This document shows, in pieces, positions 49,097 through 58,124 of a stretch of 64,000 nucleotides of DNA. The notes under the pieces are model-generated. The model was given only the letters and a program-made list of their open reading frames with translations, had not been told where the DNA came from and made no database searches. The stretch is from positions 19,644 to 83,643 of the forward strand of contig JABRWB010000063.1 in NCBI GenBank assembly GCA_039961635.1, in the 5' to 3' direction. This DNA comes from a bacterium (GTDB lineage: Bacteria > 4484-113 > JAGGVC01). The translations under genes and the position numbers were made by a program. The stretch's first letter is position 1, and each line of letters opens with the position of its first letter.

Positions 49097-51811
49097 TCAC
49101 GCCCCGCTGTCCGAACTGCTTCCGCGCGAATCGTCAATCATCTCCCGCACTTTTCTTAAAAGCACACTGGGGCTGTAAGGCTTCGTGATTATTTGCGCGC
49201 CGGGGAAATCCAGATAACGCCGCTGCTCGGCGTCCTTCGCGTACCCGGTCGCGAACAACACCGAAACGTCCGGATCCACCTCCCGAATACACTCGTACGC
49301 CGCTGCGCCGCCCAAATTCGGCATCACAATGTCCATCACCACAAGATCAATCTTGCCCTTGTTCTCGCTGAAGGTGCGCACTGCCTCCATTCCGTCCAGC
49401 GCGGTTATCACATTGTAGCCCGAGTTCTCCAGCACCCGTTTTGCGAGCGCGCGCACGATGTCCTCGTCCTCGACCAATAGTATCGTTTCTTTCCCCCGGG
49501 GGCCGGAGAGCTCCTCCTCCGAAAATTTAACCGGCGGTTCATGTTTAATCGAAGGGAAGTAAACATCGAACCTCGTGCCGTTGCCGGGCTCGCTTTCGAC
49601 TTCGATCCAGCCGTTGTGCTGTTTTACCAGCCCGTAAACCGAAGCCAAGCCAAGCCCCGTGCCCTTCCCGACTTCCTTCGTAGTGAAAAAAGGTTCGAAA
49701 ATGTGTTCGACAACATCCGGCGGCATTCCGGATCCAGTGTCGGAAACGCTCAACTTCACTCCGGCACCGGGCGTCAGCCCGGGCCGTTTTTCGCAAAATC
49801 CTTTTGTTAACTCAAAATTCGAAGTCTTTATCGTGAATTCGCCGCCTGCCGCCATCGCGTCGCGCGAATTGGCCGCGAAGTTAATAAGAATCTGCTCCAT
49901 TTGCATCGGATCAGCTTTAATCGCCGCCAAGTCCGGCGCCAGAACAAATCTCAAGGTGATGTGCTCTCCCAACAACTTTTCAATCAATTTTTCCATTTCG
50001 GTTATGACGGAATTTAAATTGACCGCGACCTGCTGGGAAGGCTGCATCCTTGAAAACGCAAGCAACTTGCTGGTTAATTCCGAAGCGCGCATTATGGCTT
50101 TCCTGATTTCCAAAACGTCCGATCTGACGGTTTGTTCAAGACCGGGCGTTTCCAAAATCAAATCGGCGTAACCCAGCATACCGGTAAGAATGTTGTTGAA
50201 GTCGTGGGCGACTCCTCCCGCGAGCGTACCTATGGCCTCGATCTTTTGTGTGTTGCTGAGCTGCTCCTGGAGCTTTCTTTGTTCGGTAATATCCGAAATA
50301 TAGCCGCGCAGCTGAAACAGATTTCCGTCCTTGTCAAAGGAGCCAATCACGTTTTCGATAACGTGCATTATTGTGCCGTCGCGGCGCTTCAGGTTGGATT
50401 CGAAAGCTTCGATCCTGACTTGGCTGCGAATTGTTTCAATAAAATTGATTCGATCGACAGGATTTATGTAAACATCGGACATATTCGCATTCAGCGCGTC
50501 GGACCTGCTGCCGAAGCCGAACATCTTGACGAAGGCGGGATTGCAGTCCAACACCTTGCCGTCGGGCGTGGAAATGTAAACGCCGCTTAAATCGTCCTCG
50601 AAAAATTTGCGGTATCGCTCCTCGCTTTCGCGCAACGCGTCTTCCGCGCGTTTCTTTTCGGTAATGTCCCTCTGCGTGCCCCAGCATCGGACGAGAAAAC
50701 CATTTTCGGACACCCAGACGACATTGTTCAGGAAAATGCGTTCATTTCCATTGGCGTCCAGCTCGTGCGATTCGAGGTCCGTTATCCCGAATCCGTTCGA
50801 AACGTTGCGCCCAAGCACGCTTAGCCCTTCTTCATAGCTCGTGAAGAAATCCCGCATTCTTTTGCCGGCTAATTCCGCGGCATGTTCGTAACCGTACATG
50901 CGGGCCATCGCGTCGTTGCACTCGGCCAGATAACCTCGCTCAAGCATGAGGCGCGCTATTTCTTCATTGGGAAGATTGACCGGAATCGGCGAATCGAGTT
51001 CGAAGCGCCAAATCCCCTCGGTGCTTTGCTGGATGAAATTCCTGTACCTTTCTTCGCTCTTGCGAAGCTCCTTTTCAGCGCGCCTTATTTCTGTGACGTC
51101 GCGCGCAACCGCAAGCGAGCCTTCAAAGTCGCCGCTCTCGGAAGTTATTGGGCTTGAAGTGATTAAAATAAACTTTTCAGAACCACTCAAAGTTTTCACT
51201 CTAATTTCATATGTACTTTGACCGCCCGCCTGGCGTATCCGCCAATTATTTTGAACAATTTCAAGCTGGTCGGGCGGAACCAAGCTCATAAGATCTTTTC
51301 CGGTCAGGTCTTGCTCGGCGATTTCCCTGAACGCGGGATTTGTGAATGTGCAAATGCAATTCCTATCAATAACAAGTATTCCGTCGTGCAGGTTCTCGAC
51401 CAAAAATCTGTATTTTTCTTCGCTTTCGCGAAGCGCGCGGTCGGCGCGCTGTATTGAAAGAAATATCGGGCCGATCCATCTTAAGCCGTAGGACGCAAGG
51501 AATGTGACGGAAAGGATAAGTATGTCAGCAACGAAATGCCAAGCGAATTCAGGTGCGTTGATTATGTGGGAATGAAGGTCAACCAATCTCAGCGCTGCGC
51601 CCACGATGCATGCGAAACACAGCAGCACCCAGGCGCGCCTTCTGTTGGTAACTTTGATGAGCTTGAATGCCGACCATGCGGCATCCACCAGGAAGAAAAC
51701 CGAGCCAAGAACCAAAAGCGACTCGATCAAGTGGGCAGCGGACACAAACGGGCCGACAAGGACGGCATTTTTTTCGAGGACGAGCGATAACACGGCAGGA
51801 AGCGCGTTCAT
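49097..51811 (-). CDS. Membrane hybrid histidine kinase with three PAS domains and a receiver
   Basis: The ~904-residue protein has three transmembrane segments (~24-46, 60-78, 93-118) and three PAS domains (~130-245, 250-390, 390-500). A HisKA domain follows with the phosphorylated His in GTLAGGVAHDFNN, and an HATPase domain with DTGSGM, FEPFFTTKEVGKGTGLGL. A C-terminal receiver has its Asp in VVMDIVMPN. It would sense a signal through the PAS domains and phosphorylate its own receiver; no separate regulator is nearby. The frame is open far upstream but overlaps icd in antisense. An ATG at 51811 with GGAGCAGG upstream is chosen; 51849 is an alternative. Confidence 0.9.
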   Translation of the reverse strand: MNALPAVLSLVLEKNAVLVGPFVSAAHLIESLLVLGSVFFLVDAAWSAFKLIKVTNRRRAWVLLCFACIVGAALRLVDLHSHIINAPEFAWHFVADILILSVTFLASYGLRWIGPIFLSIQRADRALRESEEKYRFLVENLHDGILVIDRNCICTFTNPAFREIAEQDLTGKDLMSLVPPDQLEIVQNNWRIRQAGGQSTYEIRVKTLSGSEKFILITSSPITSESGDFEGSLAVARDVTEIRRAEKELRKSEERYRNFIQQSTEGIWRFELDSPIPVNLPNEEIARLMLERGYLAECNDAMARMYGYEHAAELAGKRMRDFFTSYEEGLSVLGRNVSNGFGITDLESHELDANGNERIFLNNVVWVSENGFLVRCWGTQRDITEKKRAEDALRESEERYRKFFEDDLSGVYISTPDGKVLDCNPAFVKMFGFGSRSDALNANMSDVYINPVDRINFIETIRSQVRIEAFESNLKRRDGTIMHVIENVIGSFDKDGNLFQLRGYISDITEQRKLQEQLSNTQKIEAIGTLAGGVAHDFNNILTGMLGYADLILETPGLEQTVRSDVLEIRKAIMRASELTSKLLAFSRMQPSQQVAVNLNSVITEMEKLIEKLLGEHITLRFVLAPDLAAIKADPMQMEQILINFAANSRDAMAAGGEFTIKTSNFELTKGFCEKRPGLTPGAGVKLSVSDTGSGMPPDVVEHIFEPFFTTKEVGKGTGLGLASVYGLVKQHNGWIEVESEPGNGTRFDVYFPSIKHEPPVKFSEEELSGPRGKETILLVEDEDIVRALAKRVLENSGYNVITALDGMEAVRTFSENKGKIDLVVMDIVMPNLGGAAAYECIREVDPDVSVLFATGYAKDAEQRRYLDFPGAQIITKPYSPSVLLRKVREMIDDSRGSSSDSGA

Positions 51812-51936
51812 GCCGGTGAAACCTGCTCCGATTGTAATACAAGGATGCATGCGGTTGCAGTCGAATCGCTTCCGCGAATTATACTTGAAAATCCGTCCAT
51901 CCAAAGCAAATGCGCCCGTGGGCGGATTTGCCGCGC

Positions 51937-53073
51937 TCAGGCCGAAGCGGTCTTTCCGCAGCGGTCCGCGACCGCCCGTGCGACATCCAGCGTGCCGTCG
52001 GTCCCTCCCATATCGTATGTGCGCACCCGCCCGTCCGAAATGACGCCCGCAATCGCGTTTTCCAGCCGTTTTGAAAGCCCGTCCTCGCCCAGCCAGTCGA
52101 GCATCAGCTTGACCGAAAGCAGCATCGCCATTGGATTTACCTTGTATTGCCCCGCGTACTTGGGAGCGCTTCCGTGCGTCGGCTCGAAAACCGCGAACTT
52201 CTCGCCGATGTTCCCGCTCGCCGCGAATCCCAAGCCCCCTACAAGCTGCGCGCACAGGTCGCTGATAATGTCGCCGAACATGTTGCTTGCGACAAGCACC
52301 CCGTAATCGCGGGGATTCTTGACCAGCCACATGCACATCGCGTCGATATTCGTTTCCCAAAGCTCGATTTCGGGAAACTCTTTGGCCACCGAGCGCGCGG
52401 CCTCTATGAAAAGCCCGCTTGTTTCACGCAAAACGTTCGGTTTTTCCACAACCGTAACCGATTTGTAACCGTTGGCAGCCGCATATTCGAACGCGGCTTT
52501 GCAAATTCTTTCCGAAGCTTTGCGGGTCACAATCCGCAGGCTCACCGCCATCCCGTCCGGAGGAACCATCGCGAATTTTTTCATCGCCGGACTTGTGTCC
52601 AGCATGGCGGCAAGCACATTCGGCGGTAGCGGCCGGTACTCCACGCCCGCATATAGGTCTTCGGTGTTCTCGCGGAAAACCACGAGGTCGATGCCGTCTT
52701 TGTAGTTCAGCGGATTGCCTGGATACGCCTTGCAAGGCCGGAGGTTGACGGCCAGATCGAATTCCTGACGCAGCCTGACTATTGGGCTTTTGTACGACAG
52801 CCCTTTACCCCGAAGGTGTTCAGAAAGCTCCTTATCGGCGGCATCCTTTGGCTTGCTCGTAATCGCGCCGAAAAGCGCGCAATCGCAAGTCTTGAGCAGC
52901 TCGATCGTACGGTCGGGAAGCGGATTGCCCTCTTTTATCCAAAACTCCCAACCGATGTCCGCTTTCGGATACTCGGCGTCAAGCCCCAGCGTGTCGAGAA
53001 CGATTCTCGCCGCGTCCATAACGTCGTTGCCGATGCCGTCTCCCGGCATCCACGCGATCCTGTACTTCGCCAT
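51937..53073 (-). CDS. icd: Isocitrate/isopropylmalate-family dehydrogenase, probably isocitrate dehydrogenase
   Basis: The 378-residue enzyme begins with WMPGDGIGNDVMDAAR and has RLRQEFDLAVNLRPCKAYPG, VVFRENTEDLYAGVEY, VTVVEKPNVLRETSGLF, the metal Asp region NMFGDIISDLCAQL and HGSAPKYAGQYKVNP. The ENTEDLYAGVE segment and the KYAG...VNP loop favour isocitrate over isopropylmalate. The Lys-Tyr pair there is the NADP-binding signature of E. coli Icd, so NADP use is likely. The ATG at 53073 is preceded by AAGGAGCAAGGGAG. It follows a small membrane-protein gene on the same strand. Confidence 0.88.
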   Translation of the reverse strand: MAKYRIAWMPGDGIGNDVMDAARIVLDTLGLDAEYPKADIGWEFWIKEGNPLPDRTIELLKTCDCALFGAITSKPKDAADKELSEHLRGKGLSYKSPIVRLRQEFDLAVNLRPCKAYPGNPLNYKDGIDLVVFRENTEDLYAGVEYRPLPPNVLAAMLDTSPAMKKFAMVPPDGMAVSLRIVTRKASERICKAAFEYAAANGYKSVTVVEKPNVLRETSGLFIEAARSVAKEFPEIELWETNIDAMCMWLVKNPRDYGVLVASNMFGDIISDLCAQLVGGLGFAASGNIGEKFAVFEPTHGSAPKYAGQYKVNPMAMLLSVKLMLDWLGEDGLSKRLENAIAGVISDGRVRTYDMGGTDGTLDVARAVADRCGKTASA

Positions 53074-53160
53074 GCTCCCTTGCTCCTTCCAAAGCACTTC
53101 GGGGCGAACAAGACCGGCCCGATGCAAAGGGATTGTTGAAATAGAGATACCATTAAGAAG

Positions 53161-53553
53161 TTAGCCGGCTTCGGGCTGCATGTCGGAATAAAGCAAATCC
53201 ATTTCTTCGGTGCGCTCGCTGTCGGCCATTCCGGCTTCGCCTTTGCGTAGCCTGGTTTTCATCCTCTGGCGCAGCTGTTCCTGGACGGCCGGATCGCCGC
53301 CAAGCTCGCCCAGTCCTTTTCCGCGCCCCGGAAGCATCCCGGCGCCCAGACCTGTGAAATCCCCGACCACGTCCACCATCATCCGCGCAAGCTCCCGCTC
53401 ACGCTTGGCCAGGGCGATTGCCCTGTTGGCGTATTCCCTGATTTCTAGAAGCGCGATTGCAAAACCGGCGCCGACGATGATGCCCGCGCCAAGCGCGATG
53501 GCGAAAAATCCCGCGCCGCCGAAACCGAATTTAACTGCTTTTTTTCGGGACAT
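53161..53553 (-). CDS. Small single-pass membrane protein of unknown function
   Basis: The 130-residue protein begins MSRKKAVKFGFGGAGFF, with a Gly/Ala-rich hydrophobic helix (~12-38). A charged helix follows (EYANRAIALAKRERELARMM), then a Gly-rich loop and a basic-acidic tail. AGGTTACATG gives only a weak ribosome-binding site. It is 87 nt upstream of icd and could be co-transcribed. No family is recognised. Confidence 0.55.
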   Translation of the reverse strand: MSRKKAVKFGFGGAGFFAIALGAGIIVGAGFAIALLEIREYANRAIALAKRERELARMMVDVVGDFTGLGAGMLPGRGKGLGELGGDPAVQEQLRQRMKTRLRKGEAGMADSERTEEMDLLYSDMQPEAG

Positions 53554-53687
53554 GTAACCTCCGAAGCCGCCGAGATTATATCAGAATTCCTTCTTGGGGA
53601 ATCGCGGTTATGGTTTTTATGGCAATGAGATTCATGCCGCGAGCATAAATACCGCAATCGGCTGGCCGATGAGTCAGACATTATTGA

Positions 53688-53693
53688 TATAAT
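53688..53693 (+). promoter_or_regulatory. Extended -10 box (TGA-TATAAT) of the 3-hydroxyacyl-CoA dehydrogenase gene
   Basis: TGATATAAT ends 31 nt before the ATG at 53725, and GGAGG lies in the leader. Confidence 0.6.
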
Positions 53694-53724
53694 CCGTCCA
53701 CTTTTCGGTAGCCGGAGGCTGGCG

Positions 53725-54588
53725 ATGGAGCAAGGCAAGGTAGCGGTTCTTGGATTCGGCACGATGGGGAGCGAAATCGCGCTCCTGGCCGCGCTCGCCG
53801 GATACGAAGTGTTTGGTTTCGATCCGTTTCCGCAGGCCTTCGACCGCCAGATGCCGCACCTCGAAGCCCATATTTCCAGGCAAAAGCGTCTTTCCGATGA
53901 GGAAAAAGCCGCGGCGCTTGCCCGGCTGAAAACGACGTCGAACCTTTCAGACATCCGCGGCGCGGAATTCGTGATCGAAGCGTCGCTCGAGCTGAAGGAA
54001 ATAAAGGAAGGACTTCTGGCGTCTCTATCCGAATATCTGGATGAAAAGGCGATCCTCGCCACCAACACTTCCAGCATGTCCATTTCCGGTCTGGCGTCGG
54101 TTTACCAGTATCCCAATCGGTTTTTGGGGATGCACTTCTTCAATCCCGCGCTCACCATGACGCTGGTTGAAGTGGTCCCCGGAACTCTTACCGATCCTGA
54201 TGTGGTGGATTCGGCGGTCGCGTTTTGCGAGAAGATCGGCAAGACTCCCATCCGCGTAAAAGAAACCCCGGGCTTCGTGGTCAACCGGGTGCTTATCGCG
54301 CTTATGTTCGAGGCGATGTCGCTGCTGGATGAAGGAATCGCCACCGTCGAGGACATTGACATTGCGATGCGCCGCGGCGCCGGTTTTCCTCTCGGCCCGT
54401 TCAAACTTGCGGATCTTGTCGGCCTCGACGTGCTTCTGCACGCGGGCGAGGTGCTTTATTCGGAGCTTGGTCATCCCAAGTTCAAGCCGCCCTACTCTCT
54501 TAAGTGCATGGTGGCAAGCGGGCTGCTCGGCAGAAAGAGCGGAAGAGGTTTTTACGATTACTCCAAGGAATCCGAACAACAAGCTTGA
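53725..54588 (+). CDS. hbd: 3-hydroxyacyl-CoA dehydrogenase (3-hydroxybutyryl-CoA type)
   Basis: The 287-residue enzyme has the N-terminal NAD-binding motif VLGFGTMGSEIALLAALAG, the catalytic loop ATNTSSMSIS, then RFLGMHFFNPALTMTLVEVV with the catalytic His. The C-terminal domain has ETPGFVVNRVL and GAGFPLGPFKLADLVGLDV. The ~285-residue length fits stand-alone 3-hydroxybutyryl-CoA dehydrogenases (Hbd/PaaH) of fatty acid or butyrate pathways. GGAGG lies 8 nt upstream. An enoyl-CoA hydratase gene is 3.5 kb away on the same strand but not in the same operon. Confidence 0.93.
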   Translation: MEQGKVAVLGFGTMGSEIALLAALAGYEVFGFDPFPQAFDRQMPHLEAHISRQKRLSDEEKAAALARLKTTSNLSDIRGAEFVIEASLELKEIKEGLLASLSEYLDEKAILATNTSSMSISGLASVYQYPNRFLGMHFFNPALTMTLVEVVPGTLTDPDVVDSAVAFCEKIGKTPIRVKETPGFVVNRVLIALMFEAMSLLDEGIATVEDIDIAMRRGAGFPLGPFKLADLVGLDVLLHAGEVLYSELGHPKFKPPYSLKCMVASGLLGRKSGRGFYDYSKESEQQA

Positions 54589-54635
54589 CTGCTTTGGCCG
54601 GGCAATTGTTTAATTAATCAAAACGGAGACAGTTG

Positions 54636-57296
54636 ATGAAGACCAGGAGAATTTTGATTGTTGCGGCGGCTGTCCTTGCGGCTGTTCTTGTTTGCACCAC
54701 ATCCAACGCGCAGTTCGGCGATCTTCTGGGCGGGCTGCCCAAACTGCCCGGTCTCGATATCGGCATGAACGACGATCCGCCGATCACGACCAGCTTCGAC
54801 GACGCGGTCACGTCGGTTCCTTACCTCGACGATTACAAGCCGGCCCGCGTCTTCCCCGTCTGCGAAATGCCCGAAGGACCCGGCGGAAAATACTTGGTCC
54901 AGCCGGGCGTATACAGGATGCAAATTTGGAGCTATTGCCTGCACGCGGGAACGCACGGCCCGGGCCGAGGAGAGGGCTACCTGCTCGCCCCGCTCAAGGG
55001 CAAGCGCGCGAAAATAATTCAAGCGATACTCGACCGCTCGGTCGATCATCCCGAAATCGAGCAGCATGACATCCAGATTTTGATATGGGCGATTCTTGCG
55101 CGGACAAAGCTGACCGAGATGAATCACGAAATGCAAGCCGTCGCCGCGAAGCTTCTCACCGAAAAGGAGCTGCTGGAGCTGCAAGGCGGCGTTTTGGGCT
55201 TGGTCCCGCCCGAGCTATGGAACAAGGCATTCGGCAATCTCCCCCCGGGAGTGCGCGAAATTTACGAGGCAGAGGCCAGACTGCGCCAGACGCTCACATC
55301 GGGATATTCCAGCTATTCCGAACTGGAAGCAATCGCGGTGCTCGCGGGAGATCCGCAAGGGGACAAAGGGCCGGAGATTCCCCGCGGCAGGTGGTCTGTG
55401 CATCCGGACGGTTATTTCATCCGATTTTTCCCGCATGGCTATTCCGACATGCACATGGAAATGATGTGCCCGCAAAAATGCGACGTCGCCCGGGATTCCA
55501 AGGGGAGGATTTACGATGTCCTAAATGAAAACGGGGACAGAATTGAAATAGAATACGACGACTCCATCGCGCCGCTTGCGTTCAAGGGCACGAAAGACGC
55601 TGCGGGCCATGCCATCAAATCGGTAAGGTTGTTCAGGTCGCACGTAAGGCCGGCCGCCGAGTGGACCAAACCCGGATGGACGATCGTCGGTAATCCCGGA
55701 AAAAGCGCGCCGGGCAGCGGAGCGGCTTACCCGGATGCGGCTGCATATGCGAAATTCGCATCCCAATTCGGCGGCGAGCTGGATTCGCTTCTTAAAACCG
55801 CTCCGAAAGGGAGCAGCATTTCCAAGGAAATTCGCGCGGATATGTACGACCTCGCGATGCTAGGTTACGCGGTGCGCAAAATCACCGGATACATCGCGCC
55901 CGATATTTCTGTGCACGAGGAGTTTCCGCCGGCCGCCGAAGGATTCGACGAAATCGCGTTTCGATCGAACATGCCAGTTCCCGCGGAACTTAAAAACGCG
56001 AATCCGGGGGGGGATCCTGCCGATGTATCCGTAAGGCTGCTTTGCGACGCATTGTCGGACAGGATTTTGAGAGTGCTCACTCCGACCACATATGTGGGGA
56101 TGCAGGCATCGCTTTCTTACGAAAAGCCTGCTTTGCACGAAATAGAGTCGGTTGCCGCAAGCAACAGCGCAAACGGCGCCAATCGCACGCCATGGCCGGC
56201 GTTCGAAAACGCGCTGGGCGTGAATTCGAGTAAACCACATTACCTGTCAGGAGGGTTTTCCATCGCGGGATTCCCGAACTTCGAAGCCGCGAGATCGGCT
56301 CTTCGCCAAGGCGTCGTGGCCGCGACCGGTCGGTCGGAGTTCGGCGGGGGGGGGGTTGCCGCTCCCGCGAACCGCGGCAGGCAGCGGCTTGCGCTGAGTC
56401 CGCGCGAAAAGCCCAATTCCGGCGGCCGCAGACGGGGGCTGCCGGAATACGATCCAAACCGGCCGCGCAGGCCGGATCAGCAACCCGAGGAACCGCGGGA
56501 TTCGCCCGGCAAGGACGGCTTCGACAAGCTGCGCAAAGTGCTCGACTGGTTCGGCTACGGCAACAATGCGGCGGATCTTGCAACCAGCGGCGTAAAAGGA
56601 TTCGCAGCGAACCAGATCGGAATGGGCATCCCCAATTACGGGATGGGCAAAATTGTGGATTTCAACGTCAACACGTGGGAAAAGGCGTCGAACGCGCTTG
56701 CGGGCGACCCTCCCGATCCGGACTACAAGCGGATTGCGAAACCGGAAGAATTTGATTTTCCCAAACTGACTGCCGCGGACGGATGCTCGCAGGAGCGCGC
56801 GGACGCCATCAACGCGTACCTGCAGGCCAGCCTGGCCGCGGTTGCGCACGCGCGCGCGGCTTCCCAGTCGCTCGACCGGCATGGCGGCGCGGTGCTTGCA
56901 AAAGACGCGGACTGGATTTACAAGCAGCGCGACGCCATCCTGCACTACAAGCACCTGGCGGGAGTACATTACCTGGACGCGGCCGACAAGCTGGATGCAC
57001 TCATCGCCGTTCTCCGCTCGGAAGGCGTGGCCGCCCTCACCGTGACGCCGGATGCGATGCGCAAATATCAGAATAGATTGCGAAGCGAGGGCTGGACGCA
57101 GTTCGAAAAGGACGCGATGAAAAAGCTGGGCTACTCGGATGCGGAAATGGCGGAGCTGCTGGAGCTGCGCGTATCCGTTTCCCCGGAGGAAGCATCGGGC
57201 GAACTTCTCGCCCGCTCCGAATGGCTTGCTTGGGCGCTTCGTGAGGTGGGCGCGTACCTTGCCGACCTGCCATACGCGGAACTGCCCGCGGAGTAG
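54636..57296 (+). CDS. Large exported protein of unknown function
   Basis: The 886-residue protein has a signal peptide (ILIVAAAVLAAVLVCTTSNA, cleavage before QFGD). An N-terminal region (~80-200) is helical, with EMNHEMQAVAAKLLTEKELL. The central beta-containing region ends in a Gly-rich, then Arg/Pro-rich linker (~565-625). The C-terminal helical region (~705-880) includes ADAINAYLQASLAAVAHARA and LHYKHLAGVHYLDAADKLDA. An ATG with GGAG 7 nt upstream is preferred to a TTG one codon earlier. No family is recognised. It lies 47 nt after hbd, perhaps in the same transcript. Confidence 0.75.
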   Translation: MKTRRILIVAAAVLAAVLVCTTSNAQFGDLLGGLPKLPGLDIGMNDDPPITTSFDDAVTSVPYLDDYKPARVFPVCEMPEGPGGKYLVQPGVYRMQIWSYCLHAGTHGPGRGEGYLLAPLKGKRAKIIQAILDRSVDHPEIEQHDIQILIWAILARTKLTEMNHEMQAVAAKLLTEKELLELQGGVLGLVPPELWNKAFGNLPPGVREIYEAEARLRQTLTSGYSSYSELEAIAVLAGDPQGDKGPEIPRGRWSVHPDGYFIRFFPHGYSDMHMEMMCPQKCDVARDSKGRIYDVLNENGDRIEIEYDDSIAPLAFKGTKDAAGHAIKSVRLFRSHVRPAAEWTKPGWTIVGNPGKSAPGSGAAYPDAAAYAKFASQFGGELDSLLKTAPKGSSISKEIRADMYDLAMLGYAVRKITGYIAPDISVHEEFPPAAEGFDEIAFRSNMPVPAELKNANPGGDPADVSVRLLCDALSDRILRVLTPTTYVGMQASLSYEKPALHEIESVAASNSANGANRTPWPAFENALGVNSSKPHYLSGGFSIAGFPNFEAARSALRQGVVAATGRSEFGGGGVAAPANRGRQRLALSPREKPNSGGRRRGLPEYDPNRPRRPDQQPEEPRDSPGKDGFDKLRKVLDWFGYGNNAADLATSGVKGFAANQIGMGIPNYGMGKIVDFNVNTWEKASNALAGDPPDPDYKRIAKPEEFDFPKLTAADGCSQERADAINAYLQASLAAVAHARAASQSLDRHGGAVLAKDADWIYKQRDAILHYKHLAGVHYLDAADKLDALIAVLRSEGVAALTVTPDAMRKYQNRLRSEGWTQFEKDAMKKLGYSDAEMAELLELRVSVSPEEASGELLARSEWLAWALREVGAYLADLPYAELPAE

Positions 57297-57420
57297 TTCC
57301 GGTTAACGACCAAATCGTGGCCATTGCCGATCCGCCATTTGGCGGAATGCCGGATTGCGCGACCGCGGCAAATCGCGTCTCACGACGGTGCTTCGAATGC
57401 GTAAATCGACCGCGCGATGC
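57297..57420. other. Convergent intergenic region with a hairpin
   Basis: Between two converging genes, TCCGCC-ATTT-GGCGGA (57331-57346) can form a 6-bp hairpin. No T-tract follows on either strand. Nothing else is seen here. Confidence 0.5.
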
Positions 57421-58014
57421 CTACTCCACGATTCTGTTCGGCCTGGAATGCGCTCCGCCGTAGGACTGGCGGTCGGCGTTGATCGCTTCCTGTACGTCGT
57501 TCATAAAGTTCTTGTCGAAGCCGTATATCGTCGCGATTATATAGCCGCGCTTGTTGAAAATATAACAGGCTGGTATTCCTTTTTTCTCCAACAGGTACGG
57601 CTCGTTGGTGTCCCGCGCCAGCGGATCGTGCAGAATTTCGAATGCGTACTTTTCCGCGATGGCGACCTTAAGCGGATCTTCCGCGCGCGCGTCCAGCGCA
57701 ACGGTCAACAGCTTCACGTCCTTTATTTCCTTCTCCGTCAGCAGGTCGTCGTACATCGCGACATAAGGCATCGCGAAATCGCACAGCGGGCAGCGCGCGC
57801 TCCAAAAGACGAGCACCACGTAATTCTTTTTAATCAGGCTTCCAAGACGCACTTTCGACACGCCGTCGAGCGACTTGAGTGTGAAATCGTAATTTTTGAA
57901 CTCGGGCGAGATTTCATCCTGCTGCGCGCGGACGGGCGGCTGATACGCGAAAAGCGCGGTTAGCGCGACGGCGGCCGCCGCGATCCATGCGCCATGTTTC
58001 AAGTGAGTCCGCAC
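57421..58014 (-). CDS. TlpA/ResA-like thioredoxin-fold protein
   Basis: The ~197-residue exported protein has an N-terminal hydrophobic signal (WIAAAAVALTALFAYQPPVRA). A peroxiredoxin/TlpA-like thioredoxin domain follows with the redox motif in VFWSARCPLCDFAMPYV (CPLC). Further on, AEKYAFEILHDPLARDTN and KKGIPACYIFNKRGYI carry the cis-Pro loop and an extra Cys. Such proteins reduce or exchange disulfides in the periplasm, often for cytochrome maturation. The GTG at 58014 was chosen because TATAAT ends 7 nt upstream and no Shine-Dalgarno exists. Confidence 0.82.
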   Translation of the reverse strand: MRTHLKHGAWIAAAAVALTALFAYQPPVRAQQDEISPEFKNYDFTLKSLDGVSKVRLGSLIKKNYVVLVFWSARCPLCDFAMPYVAMYDDLLTEKEIKDVKLLTVALDARAEDPLKVAIAEKYAFEILHDPLARDTNEPYLLEKKGIPACYIFNKRGYIIATIYGFDKNFMNDVQEAINADRQSYGGAHSRPNRIVE

Positions 58015-58021
58015 CGCGGTT

Positions 58022-58027
58022 ATTATA
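58022..58027 (-). promoter_or_regulatory. -10 box (TATAAT) of the thioredoxin-like gene, leaderless type
   Basis: A perfect TATAAT on the minus strand is followed by 7 nt and GTG. It is another instance of a start codon placed at the predicted transcription start. Confidence 0.55.
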
Positions 58028-58095
58028 GACAAATTCCTGCGGTTTTTGTTCGCACGCCGGAACGGCGCGCGCGGTTGACTAATCGGCGCCTGTGC

Positions 58096-58101
58096 TACCA
58101 T
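58096..58101 (+). promoter_or_regulatory. Extended -10 box (TGC-TACCAT) of the enoyl-CoA hydratase gene
   Basis: TGCTACCAT ends 23 nt before the ATG at 58125, with GGAGG in the leader. Confidence 0.45.
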
Positions 58102-58124
58102 GCGGGCTTCAGATGGAGGCTCAA

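Noticed and set aside
51812-52360. N-terminal extension of the hybrid histidine kinase frame
   Set aside because: The extension is antisense to icd and highly Arg/Gly-rich; a membrane-protein start with a ribosome-binding-like sequence is at 51811.
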